Part shown: positions 41,290 to 49,863 of the stretch, piece after piece
How positions within the stretch are numbered: the first letter of the stretch is position 1
Layout: every line of letters starts with the position of its first letter
NCBI RefSeq assembly: GCF_001513955.1
Contig: NZ_KQ948149.1
Coordinates: 716,227 to 780,226 of the forward strand
DNA length: 64,000 nt
Source of the DNA: Streptomyces pseudovenezuelae
Lineage (GTDB): Bacteria > Actinomycetota > Actinomycetes > Streptomycetales > Streptomycetaceae
Reading direction: 5' to 3'
Notes under the pieces: generated by a model
The model's database searches: none
What the model was told of the DNA's origin: nothing
What the model saw: only the letters and a program-made list of their open reading frames with translations
Position numbers and translations under genes: made by a program

Positions 41290-43239
41290 GTGCAGACGTC
41301 GGCATACGGTTCCTGGCCCTCGCCCATCGACGCGGCGCTCGCGGCCGCGCACGACGGGCACCCCGAATGGCTGGGCTTCGTCGGGGACGAGGTGTGGTGG
41401 ACCGAGCCCCGGCCCGCCGAGGGCGGCCGCCGCACCCTGGTGCGCAGGCGCGCCGACGGCCGGGAGGAGCCGGTGCTGCCCGCGCCGTGGAACGTGCGCA
41501 GCCGGGTCATCGAGTACGGCGGTCACCCCTGGGCCGGCGAGGTGGTGGCCGGCGCACCGCTCGTCGTGTTCGTGCACTTCGCCGACCAGCGGCTGTACCG
41601 CTTCGAGCCCGGCGGCGAGCCGGTCCCGCTCACGCCGGTCTCCCCGGTCGGCGGCGGACTGCGCTGGGCACAGCCGCAGTTGAGACCCGAGCTCGGTGAA
41701 GTGTGGTGCGTCCTGGAGGAGTTCACCGGGGACGGGCCCACCGACGTCCGCCGGGTCCTGGCCGCCGTGCCGCTGGACGGCTCGGCCGTGCAGGACCGGG
41801 ACGCGGTGCGTGAACTCACCGACGTCCGCCACCGGTTCGTCACCGGGCCGCGGCTGTCTCCCGACGGCTCGCGCGCGGCCTGGCTCGCCTGGGACCACCC
41901 GCGCATGCCCTGGGACGGCACGGAGCTGATCGTCGCCGAGGTCCACGAGGGCGCGCTGCGGGAGCCCCGCAGGGTGGCCGGCGGCCCGGAGGAGTCCATC
42001 GCCCAGGCCGACTGGGCGCCCGACGGCCGTCTCCTGTACGCGAGCGACCGCACCGGCTGGTGGAACCTCTACCGTGACGGCGAGCAACTCTGCCCGCGCG
42101 AGGAGGAGTTCGGCGGCGCCCTGTGGAAGCTCGGCCACCGCTGGTTCGCCCCGCTGGACAGCGGACTGATCGCCGTCGTGCACGGCACCGGCTCGACCGC
42201 GCTCGGCATCCTGGACCCCGAGACGGGTGAACTCGTCGACGCGGCCGGTCCCTGGACCGAGTTCGCGCCCACCCTCGCGGTGCACGGCGAACGGGTCCTC
42301 GCCGTGGGCGCCAGCCCGCGCACCGCCTACGAGGTCGTGGAACTGGACACCCGCACGGGCCGGGCCCGGGTGGTCGGCGCCGAGCACGACGACCCCGTCG
42401 ACCCCGTGCACTACCCCGAGCCCCAGATCCGCGTCTTCACCGGCCCCGACGGCCGCGACATCCACGCCCATGTCTACCCGCCGCACCACCCCGGGTACCG
42501 GGCGCCCGGCGACGAGCTGCCGCCGTACGTCGTCTGGGCGCACGGTGGACCCACGGGCCACGCGCCGCTCGTGCTCGATCTCTCCATCGCCTACTTCACC
42601 TCGCGCGGCATCGGTGTCGCCGAGGTCAACTACGGCGGCTCCACCGGGTACGGGCGTCAGTACCGCAACCGGCTGCGCGAGCAGTGGGGCGTGGTCGACG
42701 TCGAGGACTGCGCGGCCGTCGCGCTCGCCCTCGCCGACGAGGGCACCGCCGACCGCGACCGGCTCGCCGTCCGCGGCGGCAGCGCGGGCGGCTGGACCGC
42801 CGCCGCCTCGCTCACCACGACCGACGTCTACGCCTGCGGCACCATCGTCTACCCGATCCTCGACCTGGCCGGCTGGGGCACCGGGGAGACCCACGACTTC
42901 GAGTCCCAGTACCTGGAGAGCCTGGTCGGACCGCTCGCCGAGGTCCCCGGACGGTACGCGGAACGCTCGCCCGTCGAGCACGCCGACCGGGTCACCGCGC
43001 CCTTCCTGCTGCTCCAGGGCCTGGACGACGTGATCTGCCCGCCCGCGCAGTGCGAGCGGTTCCTCGCCCGGATCGACGGCCGGCAGGTGCCGCACGCCTA
43101 CCTCGCCTTCGAGGGGGAGGGGCACGGCTTCCGCCGGGCGGACACGATGGTCCGCGCGCTGGAGGCCGAACTCTCCCTGTACGCCCAGGTGTTCGGGCTC
43201 AACCCGCCCGGCGTCCCGACATTGGAGCTCACCAGGTGA
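41290..43239 (+). CDS. S9-family prolyl oligopeptidase-type peptidase
   Basis: 649 residues from GTG 41290 (GGGGGAGAAC upstream). The N-terminal ~390 residues are a beta-propeller (repeats such as GPRLSPDGSRAAWLAW and DWAPDGRLLYASDRTG). The C-terminal alpha/beta-hydrolase has nucleophile S498 in VRGGSAGGWTAA, Asp near 579 in QGLDDVICPP, and H612 in GEGHGFR. No signal peptide, so it is intracellular and degrades peptides below ~30 residues that enter the propeller. Its stop overlaps the LD-carboxypeptidase start (GTGA), and it lies 16 bp behind the M20 gene. Confidence 0.9.
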   Translation: MQTSAYGSWPSPIDAALAAAHDGHPEWLGFVGDEVWWTEPRPAEGGRRTLVRRRADGREEPVLPAPWNVRSRVIEYGGHPWAGEVVAGAPLVVFVHFADQRLYRFEPGGEPVPLTPVSPVGGGLRWAQPQLRPELGEVWCVLEEFTGDGPTDVRRVLAAVPLDGSAVQDRDAVRELTDVRHRFVTGPRLSPDGSRAAWLAWDHPRMPWDGTELIVAEVHEGALREPRRVAGGPEESIAQADWAPDGRLLYASDRTGWWNLYRDGEQLCPREEEFGGALWKLGHRWFAPLDSGLIAVVHGTGSTALGILDPETGELVDAAGPWTEFAPTLAVHGERVLAVGASPRTAYEVVELDTRTGRARVVGAEHDDPVDPVHYPEPQIRVFTGPDGRDIHAHVYPPHHPGYRAPGDELPPYVVWAHGGPTGHAPLVLDLSIAYFTSRGIGVAEVNYGGSTGYGRQYRNRLREQWGVVDVEDCAAVALALADEGTADRDRLAVRGGSAGGWTAAASLTTTDVYACGTIVYPILDLAGWGTGETHDFESQYLESLVGPLAEVPGRYAERSPVEHADRVTAPFLLLQGLDDVICPPAQCERFLARIDGRQVPHAYLAFEGEGHGFRRADTMVRALEAELSLYAQVFGLNPPGVPTLELTR

Positions 43240-44159
43240 AGCAACTCGTACGGCCGCCCAGGCTCGCGCCCGGAGCCCGCGTGGCCGTCGTCGCGCCGAG
43301 CGGGCCGGTGCCGGAGGAGCGCCTCCAGGCAGGCCTGGACGTCCTGCGCGGCTGGGACCTCGATCCGGTCGTGGCACCCCATGTACTCGACCGTCACGAC
43401 GAGTTCACCTACCTGGCGGGCACGGACGCCGACCGGGCGGCCGACCTCCAGAACGCCTGGTGCGACCCTTCCGTGGACGCCGTGCTCTGCGCCCGCGGCG
43501 GATACGGCGTGATGCGCATGGTCGACCTGCTCGACTGGGACGCCCTGCGCGCGGCCGGGCCGAAGGTGCTGGTCGGGTTCAGCGACGTCACCGCACTGCA
43601 CGAGGCGTTCGCCGCCCGGCTCGGCCTGGTCACGCTGTACGGTCCGATGGCCGCCGGCATCGACTTCATCAAGAACGCGCGGGCCCAGGAACATCTGAGG
43701 TCCACGCTGTTCGCGCCGGAGACGGTCCGCACGATCGCCTCCGACGGCACGGCCCTCGTCCCCGGCAAGGCCCGCGGTGTCACCCTCGGCGGCTGTCTGT
43801 GTCTGCTCGCCTCCGAACTGGGCTCCGCGCACGCCCGGCCCGGTGCGCGCGGCGGACTGCTCTGCCTGGAGGACGTCGGCGAGGAGACGTACCGCCTCGA
43901 CCGCTATCTCACCCAGCTCCTGCGCGCCGACTGGCTCGACGGAGTGCGCGGGGTGCTCCTCGGGTCGTGGGAGCGGTGCGAGCCGTACGAGAGGGTGCGC
44001 GCGCTGCTGCTCGACCGGCTCGGCGGCCTCGGCGTGCCCGTCGTGGAGGAGTTCGGCTTCGGGCACGGCGAGGGGGCGCTGACGATCCCGTTCGGGGTGG
44101 CCGCCGAACTCGACGCGGAGGCGGGCACGTTGACCCTGGACGAACCCGCGCTCCGCTGA
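43236..44159 (+). CDS. ldcA: S66-family muramoyltetrapeptide (LD-)carboxypeptidase
   Basis: 307 residues from GTG 43236. The active site follows LdcA: Ser ~116 in VGFSDVTALHEAF, Glu in LCLEDVGEETYRLDR, His in FGFGHGEGALTIPFG. RGGYGVMRMVDLLDW is the second conserved block. It removes the terminal D-Ala from the murein tetrapeptide in the cytoplasm, a peptidoglycan recycling step; family members also cut microcin-like peptides. Together with M55, M20 and S9 enzymes it supports a muropeptide/peptide salvage function for this operon. Confidence 0.9.
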   Translation: MKQLVRPPRLAPGARVAVVAPSGPVPEERLQAGLDVLRGWDLDPVVAPHVLDRHDEFTYLAGTDADRAADLQNAWCDPSVDAVLCARGGYGVMRMVDLLDWDALRAAGPKVLVGFSDVTALHEAFAARLGLVTLYGPMAAGIDFIKNARAQEHLRSTLFAPETVRTIASDGTALVPGKARGVTLGGCLCLLASELGSAHARPGARGGLLCLEDVGEETYRLDRYLTQLLRADWLDGVRGVLLGSWERCEPYERVRALLLDRLGGLGVPVVEEFGFGHGEGALTIPFGVAAELDAEAGTLTLDEPALR

Positions 44160-44191
44160 CGAGGCGGCGGCTCACGTCGTAGGGTGGCGGG

Positions 44192-44755
44192 ATGCCCCAC
44201 ACCGCGTCCCGTTACCTCGCCGAGGGCCCCCGCGTGGGCATACGTCCCTTCACCTACGAGGACGGCGCCGAGTTCACCGCGCGGGCCCGGGAGAGCAAGG
44301 AACTGCATCAGCCCTGGCTGTTCCCGCCGGACAGCGAGAGCGCGTATCTCGCCTATGCCGGGCGGCTGATCGAGGACCGGACCAAGGCGGGGTTCCTGGT
44401 CTGCGAGAAGGACGGTGAGCGGGGCGACGGGGCCATCGCCGGGTTCATCAACATCAACAACATCGTCCAGGGCGGCTTCCGGTGCGGTGCCCTCGGCTAC
44501 GGCGCGTTCGCGCACGCCGCCGGGCGCGGGCTGATGCGCGAGGGGCTGAACCTCGTGGTCGACCACGCCTTCGGCCCGATGCGGCTGCACCGGCTGGAGA
44601 TCAACGCCCAGCCCGGGAACACCGCCTCCCTCGCCCTCGCCCGCAGCTGCGGCTTCCGGCTGGAGGGGTTCTCCCCGAAGATGATCTGGATCGACGGGGA
44701 GTGGCGGGACCACGAGCGCTGGGCGATCACCGCCGAGATGCGGGCTTCCGGTTGA
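44192..44755 (+). CDS. GNAT acetyltransferase, RimJ/RimL type
   Basis: 187 residues. GPRVGIRPFTYEDGAEF opens the fold; the acetyl-CoA region is LGYGAFAHAAGRGLMREGL and the C-terminal block is RLEINAQPGNTASLALARSCGF and LEGFSPKMIWIDGEWRDH. This is the protein N-terminal acetyltransferase branch (ribosomal-protein-type acetylation), though antibiotic-modifying members exist. Its last 29 bp overlap tail-to-tail with the gene on the other strand. Confidence 0.88.
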   Translation: MPHTASRYLAEGPRVGIRPFTYEDGAEFTARARESKELHQPWLFPPDSESAYLAYAGRLIEDRTKAGFLVCEKDGERGDGAIAGFININNIVQGGFRCGALGYGAFAHAAGRGLMREGLNLVVDHAFGPMRLHRLEINAQPGNTASLALARSCGFRLEGFSPKMIWIDGEWRDHERWAITAEMRASG

Positions 44756-45074
44756 TCTTCATGGTGTCGAGGTCGGTGACCGTCGACTTCAGGCCGGCGA
44801 AGCCGTAGCCGAGCTCCCGCAGTGCGGTCTCCGCGCGGTCCTCGGCGATCGCGCCCGCCATCTCCTCGCCGTCCGCCGCGTCCGACACCACCACGTACCG
44901 CATCGAGAAGTGCTTCAACGGCACCGGCTCGTACGACAGCGAGCCCTCCTCGGAGAACCGCATGCTCGCCATGCCGTGCTCCGCCGCCTCGGCGAGCAGC
45001 CGGGCACGGGCCTGCTCGGTGAGTCCCTCCCACGTGCCGCGCACGATCACCCGGTAGGTGTGCTGCTCACTCAC
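44727..45074 (-). CDS. Small conserved actinobacterial protein, DUF6204-like
   Basis: 115 residues from GTG 45074 with GAGGGAG upstream; the frame is open far beyond but that part is antisense to the arginase-like gene. Alternating beta and helix segments (TYRVIVRGTWEGLTEQARAR, SMRFSEEGSLSYEP, FSMRYVVVSDAADGEE, ALRELGYGFAGLKSTVTD) suggest a ferredoxin-like fold. I recognise it as resembling DUF6204 proteins; no function is known. It overlaps the 3' end of the acetyltransferase gene by 29 bp. Confidence 0.65.
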   Translation of the reverse strand: MSEQHTYRVIVRGTWEGLTEQARARLLAEAAEHGMASMRFSEEGSLSYEPVPLKHFSMRYVVVSDAADGEEMAGAIAEDRAETALRELGYGFAGLKSTVTDLDTMKINRKPASRR

Positions 45075-45134
45075 TGTCGCTCCCTCGCGTATCTCCGTGG
45101 ACCGGGCGACTGTACGTCGGCGAGGATGATCCGC

Positions 45135-46034
45135 ATGCGGAATATCGTCGTGCTGGACGCTCCCTCCAACCTCGGTCTGCGCCCGCCCGCCCCCGGTACC
45201 GTGCCCGGCTGCCACAAGCTCGCCGGGGCCCTTCGCGAGCAGCGGATCGTGCACCGCCTGCACGCCCTGGAGGGCGGGGTGGTGGTGCCGCCGCGCTACG
45301 ACCGCGGGGACTGGCAGGAGGGCGACGGGGTCTTCAACGCCGCCGCGATCGCCTCGTACACCGTGAAGCTGGCCGACCGCATCGAGCGCCATGTGCGCGC
45401 CGGGGACTTCCCCGTCGTCCTCGGCGGCGACTGCTCCATCCAGCTCGGCGCCTCGCTCGCCCTGCGCCGCGTCGGGCGCTACGGCCTGGCCGCGATCGAC
45501 GCCTCGCCGGACTTCCGGCACCCCGGCAACTCCGACCGCATCGGCGCGGCGGGCGGCGAGGAGGTCGCGCTGGCCACCGGGCGCGGGCAGCGGGACCTGA
45601 CGGACCTGGAGGGGCGCGGGCCCTATCTGCGGGACGAGGACGTGCGGTTCTTCGGCGTCCGCGACGCCTTCGAGGAGGACAGGGCCGAGCTCGCCGCGCT
45701 GAAGATCCCCGTCGTGACCGTCGGGGACCTCCGGGAGTGGGGCGCGGACGCCGTCGCCCGGGCCACCGCCCAGGCCTTCGAGATCCCGGAGATCGACGGC
45801 TTCTGGGTGCACCTGGACGCCGACTGCCTCGACCCGTCCGTCATGCCCGCCGTCGACAGCCCCGACCCGGACGGGCTCCAGCCCGCCGAACTCCTCGCGC
45901 TGCTGCGGCCGTTGGTCACCTCCCCCGCCTGCGTGGGCCTCAACGTCACCATCTACGACCCCGATCTGGACCCCGAGGGCACGGCGGGCGCGCTGCTCAC
46001 CGACATCGTCGTGGACGCCTTTGCGCAATCCTGA
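45135..46034 (+). CDS. Arginase/ureohydrolase-fold protein with altered metal site
   Basis: 299 residues from ATG 45135, which has GAGG 9 nt upstream (ATG 45126 adds three residues). The fold and three family motifs are clear: VVLGGDCSIQLGASLAL, AIDASPDFRHPGNSD and WVHLDADCLDPSVMPAVDSP. In arginases these read GGDHS, DAHxD and DxDxxDP; here the two His ligands are Cys and Ser. The Asp residues remain. A normal di-manganese site is therefore doubtful, and the protein may use another metal, another substrate, or have lost activity. It is followed 40 bp later by a DUF5107 gene. Confidence 0.85.
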   Translation: MRNIVVLDAPSNLGLRPPAPGTVPGCHKLAGALREQRIVHRLHALEGGVVVPPRYDRGDWQEGDGVFNAAAIASYTVKLADRIERHVRAGDFPVVLGGDCSIQLGASLALRRVGRYGLAAIDASPDFRHPGNSDRIGAAGGEEVALATGRGQRDLTDLEGRGPYLRDEDVRFFGVRDAFEEDRAELAALKIPVVTVGDLREWGADAVARATAQAFEIPEIDGFWVHLDADCLDPSVMPAVDSPDPDGLQPAELLALLRPLVTSPACVGLNVTIYDPDLDPEGTAGALLTDIVVDAFAQS

Positions 46035-46074
46035 CCGGCAGCTCCCCTGGCCGACTCACCGCCGAACGGTTTCC

Positions 46075-47997
46075 ATGGTGATCGTGACGACGATCCGGCG
46101 AGACGTACTCACCCTGCCCGCCGCACCCCTGGGCCCCGACAACCCCCTGCCCCCGCTGCGGCTTGTGCACGAGGTGCACCGCGTGGACGCACGGGACCGG
46201 GGCGACCTGCCCCGGGACATGGCCCGGCAGGCCGGTTACGGCCAGCTCGACAGCCTGCTGCCGGTCCGCGTCCGGGACGGCTACGGCAGAACCCGCGCAC
46301 CCCGCGAGATCGACACCATCGTGATCGAGAACGACCGGCTCAGGGCCACGGTCCTGCCCGGACTCGGCGGCCGGATCGCCTCCCTCCTCCACCGGCCGAC
46401 CGGGCGTGAACTCCTCTACCGCAACCCGGTGTTCCAGCCCGCGAACTTCGCCCTGAACGGTGCCTGGTTCTCCGGTGGCATCGAGTGGAACACCGGCGCC
46501 ACCGGCCACACCACCCTCTCCTGCGCCCCCTTGCACGCCGCCCGCGTGCCCGCCCCCGACGGCGGCGAGATGCTGCGCCTGTGGGAGTGGGAGCGGCTGC
46601 GCGACCTGCCCTTCCAGGTGGATCTGTGGCTCCCGGACGGTTCGGACTTCCTGTACGCCGGGGTGCGGATCCGCAATCCGCACGAGCGGCCGGTACCGGC
46701 CTACTGGTGGTCGAACACCGCCGTCCCCGAGGGGCGCACGGTGCTCGCGCCGGCCGAGGAGGCCTGGCAGTTCGGCTACGAGCGCCACCTGCGCCGGGTG
46801 CCCGTCCCGCCGGACCCCCAGGACAGCCCCTACGCCGCCGACTACTTCTACGACCTGCCCGACACCCGGCGCCGCTGGATCGCCGCCCTCGACCCCGACG
46901 GCGGCCACGGCCTGGCGCAGACGTCCACCGACCTCCTGCGCGGTCGCAAGCTGTTCGTGTGGGGGACCGGCAGCGGCGGCCGGCGCTGGCAGGAGTGGCT
47001 CACCGAACCCGGCACCGGCGGCTACTGCGAGATCCAGGCCGGACTCGCCCGCACCCAGCTGGAACACGTACGCCTGGACGCCGGGAGCGAGATGGCATGG
47101 CTGGAGGCGTACGGGCCCCTGGAGTCGGCGCCGGTGACGGCCGAGGCGGAGGCACGCCTGGAGGCCGTCCTGCCGCGCGCCGCCGTCGACGCGGCCTACG
47201 CCGCCTGGAAGCCGTACGCCGACACCGAACCCGGTGAGACCCTGGCCGCCGGCTCCGGCTGGGGCGCCCTCGAAGTGCTGCGCGCCGACTGGAAGCTGCC
47301 CGGCACCCCCTTCGACGAGAGCACCCTCGGGGAGGCGCAGGCGCCCTGGCTTGAGCTGCTGCGGAGCGGGTCCCTGCCCGAACCGCGCCGGGTGCGCCCG
47401 CCCGCTGACACCCTGGTCGCCCCGCACTGGCGGGACATGCTGGAGACCGCGCCCGCCACCCCGCTCACCGAGTACCACCTGGGCGTCGCCCAGTGGCACG
47501 CCGGGGACCGGGCACAGGCCGTGCGCAGCTGGGAGCGGGGACTCGAACTGGCGCCGTCCCGCTGGCCGCTGCTGCGCTGTCTCGCCGTCGCCGACCAGGA
47601 GAGCGGTAACCGGGAGCGGGCCGCCGACCGGTACGCCGACGCCTTCGACGACCTGTGCCACGAGCGGCGCGACGACGGCGAGGCGTGGACGGCGGCCACC
47701 GCCGCGCTCGGCCGCGAGACGCTGGAGGCGCTGCTCGCGGCGGGGCGCACGGCCGAGGCACGTTCCGTGTGGGAGCGGCTGTATCCGGCGATCCGCGCCC
47801 GCGGCAGGTTCCGGCTGATCGAGGCCGGACTGCTGCTCGCCGAGGGGCGGCCCGAGGCGGCCCGGACCGTCTTCGAGGAGGGCTTCGAGGTCGCCGACCT
47901 GCGGGAGGGCGCCGAGGCGATCGGCGACCTGTGGAGCCGGATCAGCGACGAACCGCTGCCCCCGCACCACGACTTCCGGATGCGGGCGCCGACGTAG
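46075..47997 (+). CDS. DUF5107 protein with C-terminal TPR region
   Basis: 640 residues from ATG 46075. The N-terminal ~350 residues form a galactose-mutarotase-like beta-sandwich of the DUF5107 type: IENDRLRATVLPGLGGRIASL, ELLYRNPVFQPANFALNGAW, FSGGIEWNTGATGHT and YYWW-like PVPAYWWSNTAVPEG. The C-terminal ~230 residues are TPR-like helices (YHLGVAQWHAGDRAQAVRSW, AVADQESGNRERAADRYADA, IEAGLLLAEGRPEAARTVFE). Related proteins occur near glycoside hydrolases and LacI regulators, suggesting carbohydrate binding or turnover; the activity is unknown. A decayed lacI gene lies just downstream, facing it. Confidence 0.82.
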   Translation: MVIVTTIRRDVLTLPAAPLGPDNPLPPLRLVHEVHRVDARDRGDLPRDMARQAGYGQLDSLLPVRVRDGYGRTRAPREIDTIVIENDRLRATVLPGLGGRIASLLHRPTGRELLYRNPVFQPANFALNGAWFSGGIEWNTGATGHTTLSCAPLHAARVPAPDGGEMLRLWEWERLRDLPFQVDLWLPDGSDFLYAGVRIRNPHERPVPAYWWSNTAVPEGRTVLAPAEEAWQFGYERHLRRVPVPPDPQDSPYAADYFYDLPDTRRRWIAALDPDGGHGLAQTSTDLLRGRKLFVWGTGSGGRRWQEWLTEPGTGGYCEIQAGLARTQLEHVRLDAGSEMAWLEAYGPLESAPVTAEAEARLEAVLPRAAVDAAYAAWKPYADTEPGETLAAGSGWGALEVLRADWKLPGTPFDESTLGEAQAPWLELLRSGSLPEPRRVRPPADTLVAPHWRDMLETAPATPLTEYHLGVAQWHAGDRAQAVRSWERGLELAPSRWPLLRCLAVADQESGNRERAADRYADAFDDLCHERRDDGEAWTAATAALGRETLEALLAAGRTAEARSVWERLYPAIRARGRFRLIEAGLLLAEGRPEAARTVFEEGFEVADLREGAEAIGDLWSRISDEPLPPHHDFRMRAPT

Positions 47998-48046
47998 GGA
48001 GCCGGACCCGCCAGGGCCTGTGTGGTGGTGTGATCATCCAGTTGTT

Positions 48047-48889
48047 TCACCCAGGCCCGGACGGGGGCGCTCCCGACGATGCCCGTGGACGGAGGTCGTA
48101 CCCGATGCTCTCGCTGCGGCCGGGAAGGTTCCGGAAGTCCTCCATGCCCATGCGCGAGCGCAGCAGTGTCACGGCCGTGCGGGCGATCGACTCGCGTCGT
48201 AGGTCGACGGTGGTCAGGGGCGGCGAGGCGAAGCGGGCTGCCTCGATGTCGTCGAAACCGGCCAGGGCCACGTCGCTCGGCACCTTGGAGTCGTCGTAGT
48301 CGACGCCGGCTTCGGCGAGAGCTGCGCGATAGCCGCGCAGACGGCGGGCTCCGGCCCGTGGGCCGGTTTGTCCGCCGATGGCGGCGATGCGGCGCCGGCC
48401 CCGGGAGAGAAGATGTCCCACCACCGCGCGGGCGCCCTGTTCGTCGGCGCTCTCGACGTAGTCCAGGCTCAGCGCGGTGGCGTCGGCGGGGCGTTCGCCG
48501 AGTACGACCGTGGGCCGGGTGACAGATGACGCCGTCCACCAGTTCCGGGTGCGAGGACAGGACCGCCTGCTCCCGCCGGGCGTCCCATGGGTCGAGTGGA
48601 GCACCACCTTGAGTCCCTGTGTCTGGGGTGCCCTCATGATCTGCTCGGCGAGTTCCGCGTAGAACGGCTGGCAGAGGTTGGGCAGGACCAGCGCGATGGT
48701 GTCGGTGCGGCGCGAGCGCAGGCCGCGGGCGAAGGGGTTGATGCGATAGCCGAGTTCGTCGATCGCCGCGCGAACGCGTTGCTCCGTCTCGGGGCTGTAC
48801 GAGCCGGTGCCGTTGATGACGTGGGAGACGGTCTTCGTGGACACCTCGGCCCGTTCGGCCACCGTGCGCATCGTCACGCCGTGCCCCAT
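48047..48889 (-). pseudogene. LacI-family regulator, decayed by compensated frameshift and internal deletion
   Basis: The frame is open for 280 codons but the protein is damaged. The HTH is good (MRTVAERAEVSTKTVSHVI, GYRINPFARGLRSRRTD). Near 48591 the frame slips: the next ~25 codons only make sense one base over, where they read DARREQAVLSSHPELVDGVI, and the original frame resumes at RPTVVLGERPADA after a small loss. Further on, YDDSK jumps straight to VPSDVALAGFDDIEAARFAS, losing about 45-50 residues of the second ligand lobe. It may still bind DNA but probably cannot sense a sugar. The downstream-facing DUF5107 gene is a possible former target. Confidence 0.7.
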
Positions 48890-49134
48890 GCGGCCACCCC
48901 TCCCGGAGTCGATTCCCGGGCCATCAGGTCGAAGTCGGCGACGACCAGCCGGCCGGTGTGGTTCATGCGGTCGTTCAGCAGGGTCAGCGCCTCGCGGGCG
49001 ATCTGCGCCGTACCGGGGGAGACGGAGGTGAGCGACGGACAGGCGAAGCGTGCGTCGTCGAGGTCGTCGAAACCAGCGACGGCCACCTGGTCCGGGATTC
49101 TGACGTTCGCTTCCTGGACCGCGTGCAGAGCTCT
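48874..49134 (-). pseudogene. C-terminal fragment of a second LacI-family regulator
   Basis: About 85 codons encode the end of a LacI protein: ALHAVQEANVRIPDQVAV, AGFDDLDDARFACPSL, then ALTLLNDRMNHTG and LVVADFDLMARESTPG. The corresponding part of the adjacent lacI is similar (VALAGFDDIEAARFASPPL), so these are paralogues. No N-terminus or HTH exists upstream; the sequence breaks off at about 49134 into unrelated plus-strand coding sequence. The end overlaps the start of the next lacI by 16 nt. Confidence 0.65.
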
Positions 49135-49136
49135 AC

Positions 49137-49381
49137 CTGGCACAGGAGCGGGCCGCCACGACGCCGCCCGGAGCACGGTCGTCCTCGCGCTGGCACACAG
49201 GCACCACCTGATCGCCGACCCCGGCTACGACGCCTTCCTCACGCCGCCGTGCGACGAAGTGGCCGCACAGGTCCGCCAGGCATACGTCCACGACCGCTAC
49301 CAGGCCATGACCGACAGGCTGGCCCGGACGGCCAGGACGACCGTCGTACCCGGGATCTACGACAGCGTGTTCGTGAACTGA
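49137..49381 (+). pseudogene. 3' fragment of an unidentified gene
   Basis: About 80 codons ending in TGA 49379-49381 have strong Streptomyces coding character: HDAARSTVVLALAHRHHL, then TPPCDEVAAQVRQAYVHDRY, and a C-terminus VVPGIYDSVFVN. Just upstream another frame reads ELYLAQERAA, which could join to it after a frameshift. No start codon or domain was recognised, and it abuts a truncated lacI, so it is probably the tail of a gene lost by deletion. I do not recognise the family. Confidence 0.45.
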
Positions 49382-49387
49382 CCGGCC

Positions 49388-49738
49388 CTAGCTGACGTTG
49401 CGGTCCACGTACTCGTAGACCACGCCGTCCGGATGCATCGCGATCAGATTGCGGCCCACCGGCGTGGGCACCGGGCCCGCGATGACCCGGGCGCCCAGCT
49501 CGCTGAGCAGCTGATGGGCCTCGTCGACGTCCTTCACCGCGATGGTCGCCGCGACCTTGCGCAGCACCTCCAGCTCGGCCTCGGGGCCGCTCATCAGCAG
49601 GAAGCAGCCCACCGCGGCCACCTGGACGCCGCCGCGCTCGAAACGCAGGGCCGTGGCGCCCGCGAGCCGTTCGTAGAAGACGACCGCGGCCTCCAGATCG
49701 TCGACACAGACACGCAGCGTGGTTCCCAGAATGTCCAT
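49388..49738 (-). CDS. VOC-superfamily (glyoxalase-like) protein
   Basis: 116 residues. A single vicinal-oxygen-chelate module pair: MDILGTTLRVCVDDLEAAVVFYERL at the start and IAMHPDGVVYEYVDRN at the end, with KDVDEAHQLLSELGARV in the middle. Metal ligands are ambiguous (a His in IAMHPDG), so it could be a lyase, dioxygenase, resistance protein or pure binding protein. It starts at ATG 49738, divergent from the holin-like gene 125 bp away. Confidence 0.82.
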   Translation of the reverse strand: MDILGTTLRVCVDDLEAAVVFYERLAGATALRFERGGVQVAAVGCFLLMSGPEAELEVLRKVAATIAVKDVDEAHQLLSELGARVIAGPVPTPVGRNLIAMHPDGVVYEYVDRNVS

Positions 49739-49829
49739 ACGGACGAGCCTAGTTGCGGCAGCCGGGCCGCGGAGATCGTTTCACGCGATCCTCCCGACCC
49801 GGCCGCCCCTACCGCACACCCGGCCCGGC

Positions 49830-49854
49830 GTTATGCGCACGCCTGTACGGGTAC
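49830..49854 (+). promoter_or_regulatory. SigB-type stress promoter candidate (GTTA-N15-GGGTAC)
   Basis: GGGTAC (49849-49854) matches the -10 of the Streptomyces SigB-like general stress sigma factors (GNNT-N14-16-GGGTAY), with GTTA (49830-49833) at the -35 position, one mismatch. Transcription would begin close to ATG 49864, leaving almost no leader. Confidence 0.45.
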
Positions 49855-49863
49855 CCGGCGGCC

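Noticed and set aside
39143..44159. A biosynthetic (lanthipeptide or lasso) cluster suggested by several peptidases and acetyltransferases
   Set aside because: No precursor peptide, cyclase, radical SAM maturase or exporter was found within this operon.
45997..47970. Minus-strand 657-codon frame opposite the DUF5107 gene
   Set aside because: Antisense shadow; the plus-strand protein has a recognisable fold and TPR repeats.
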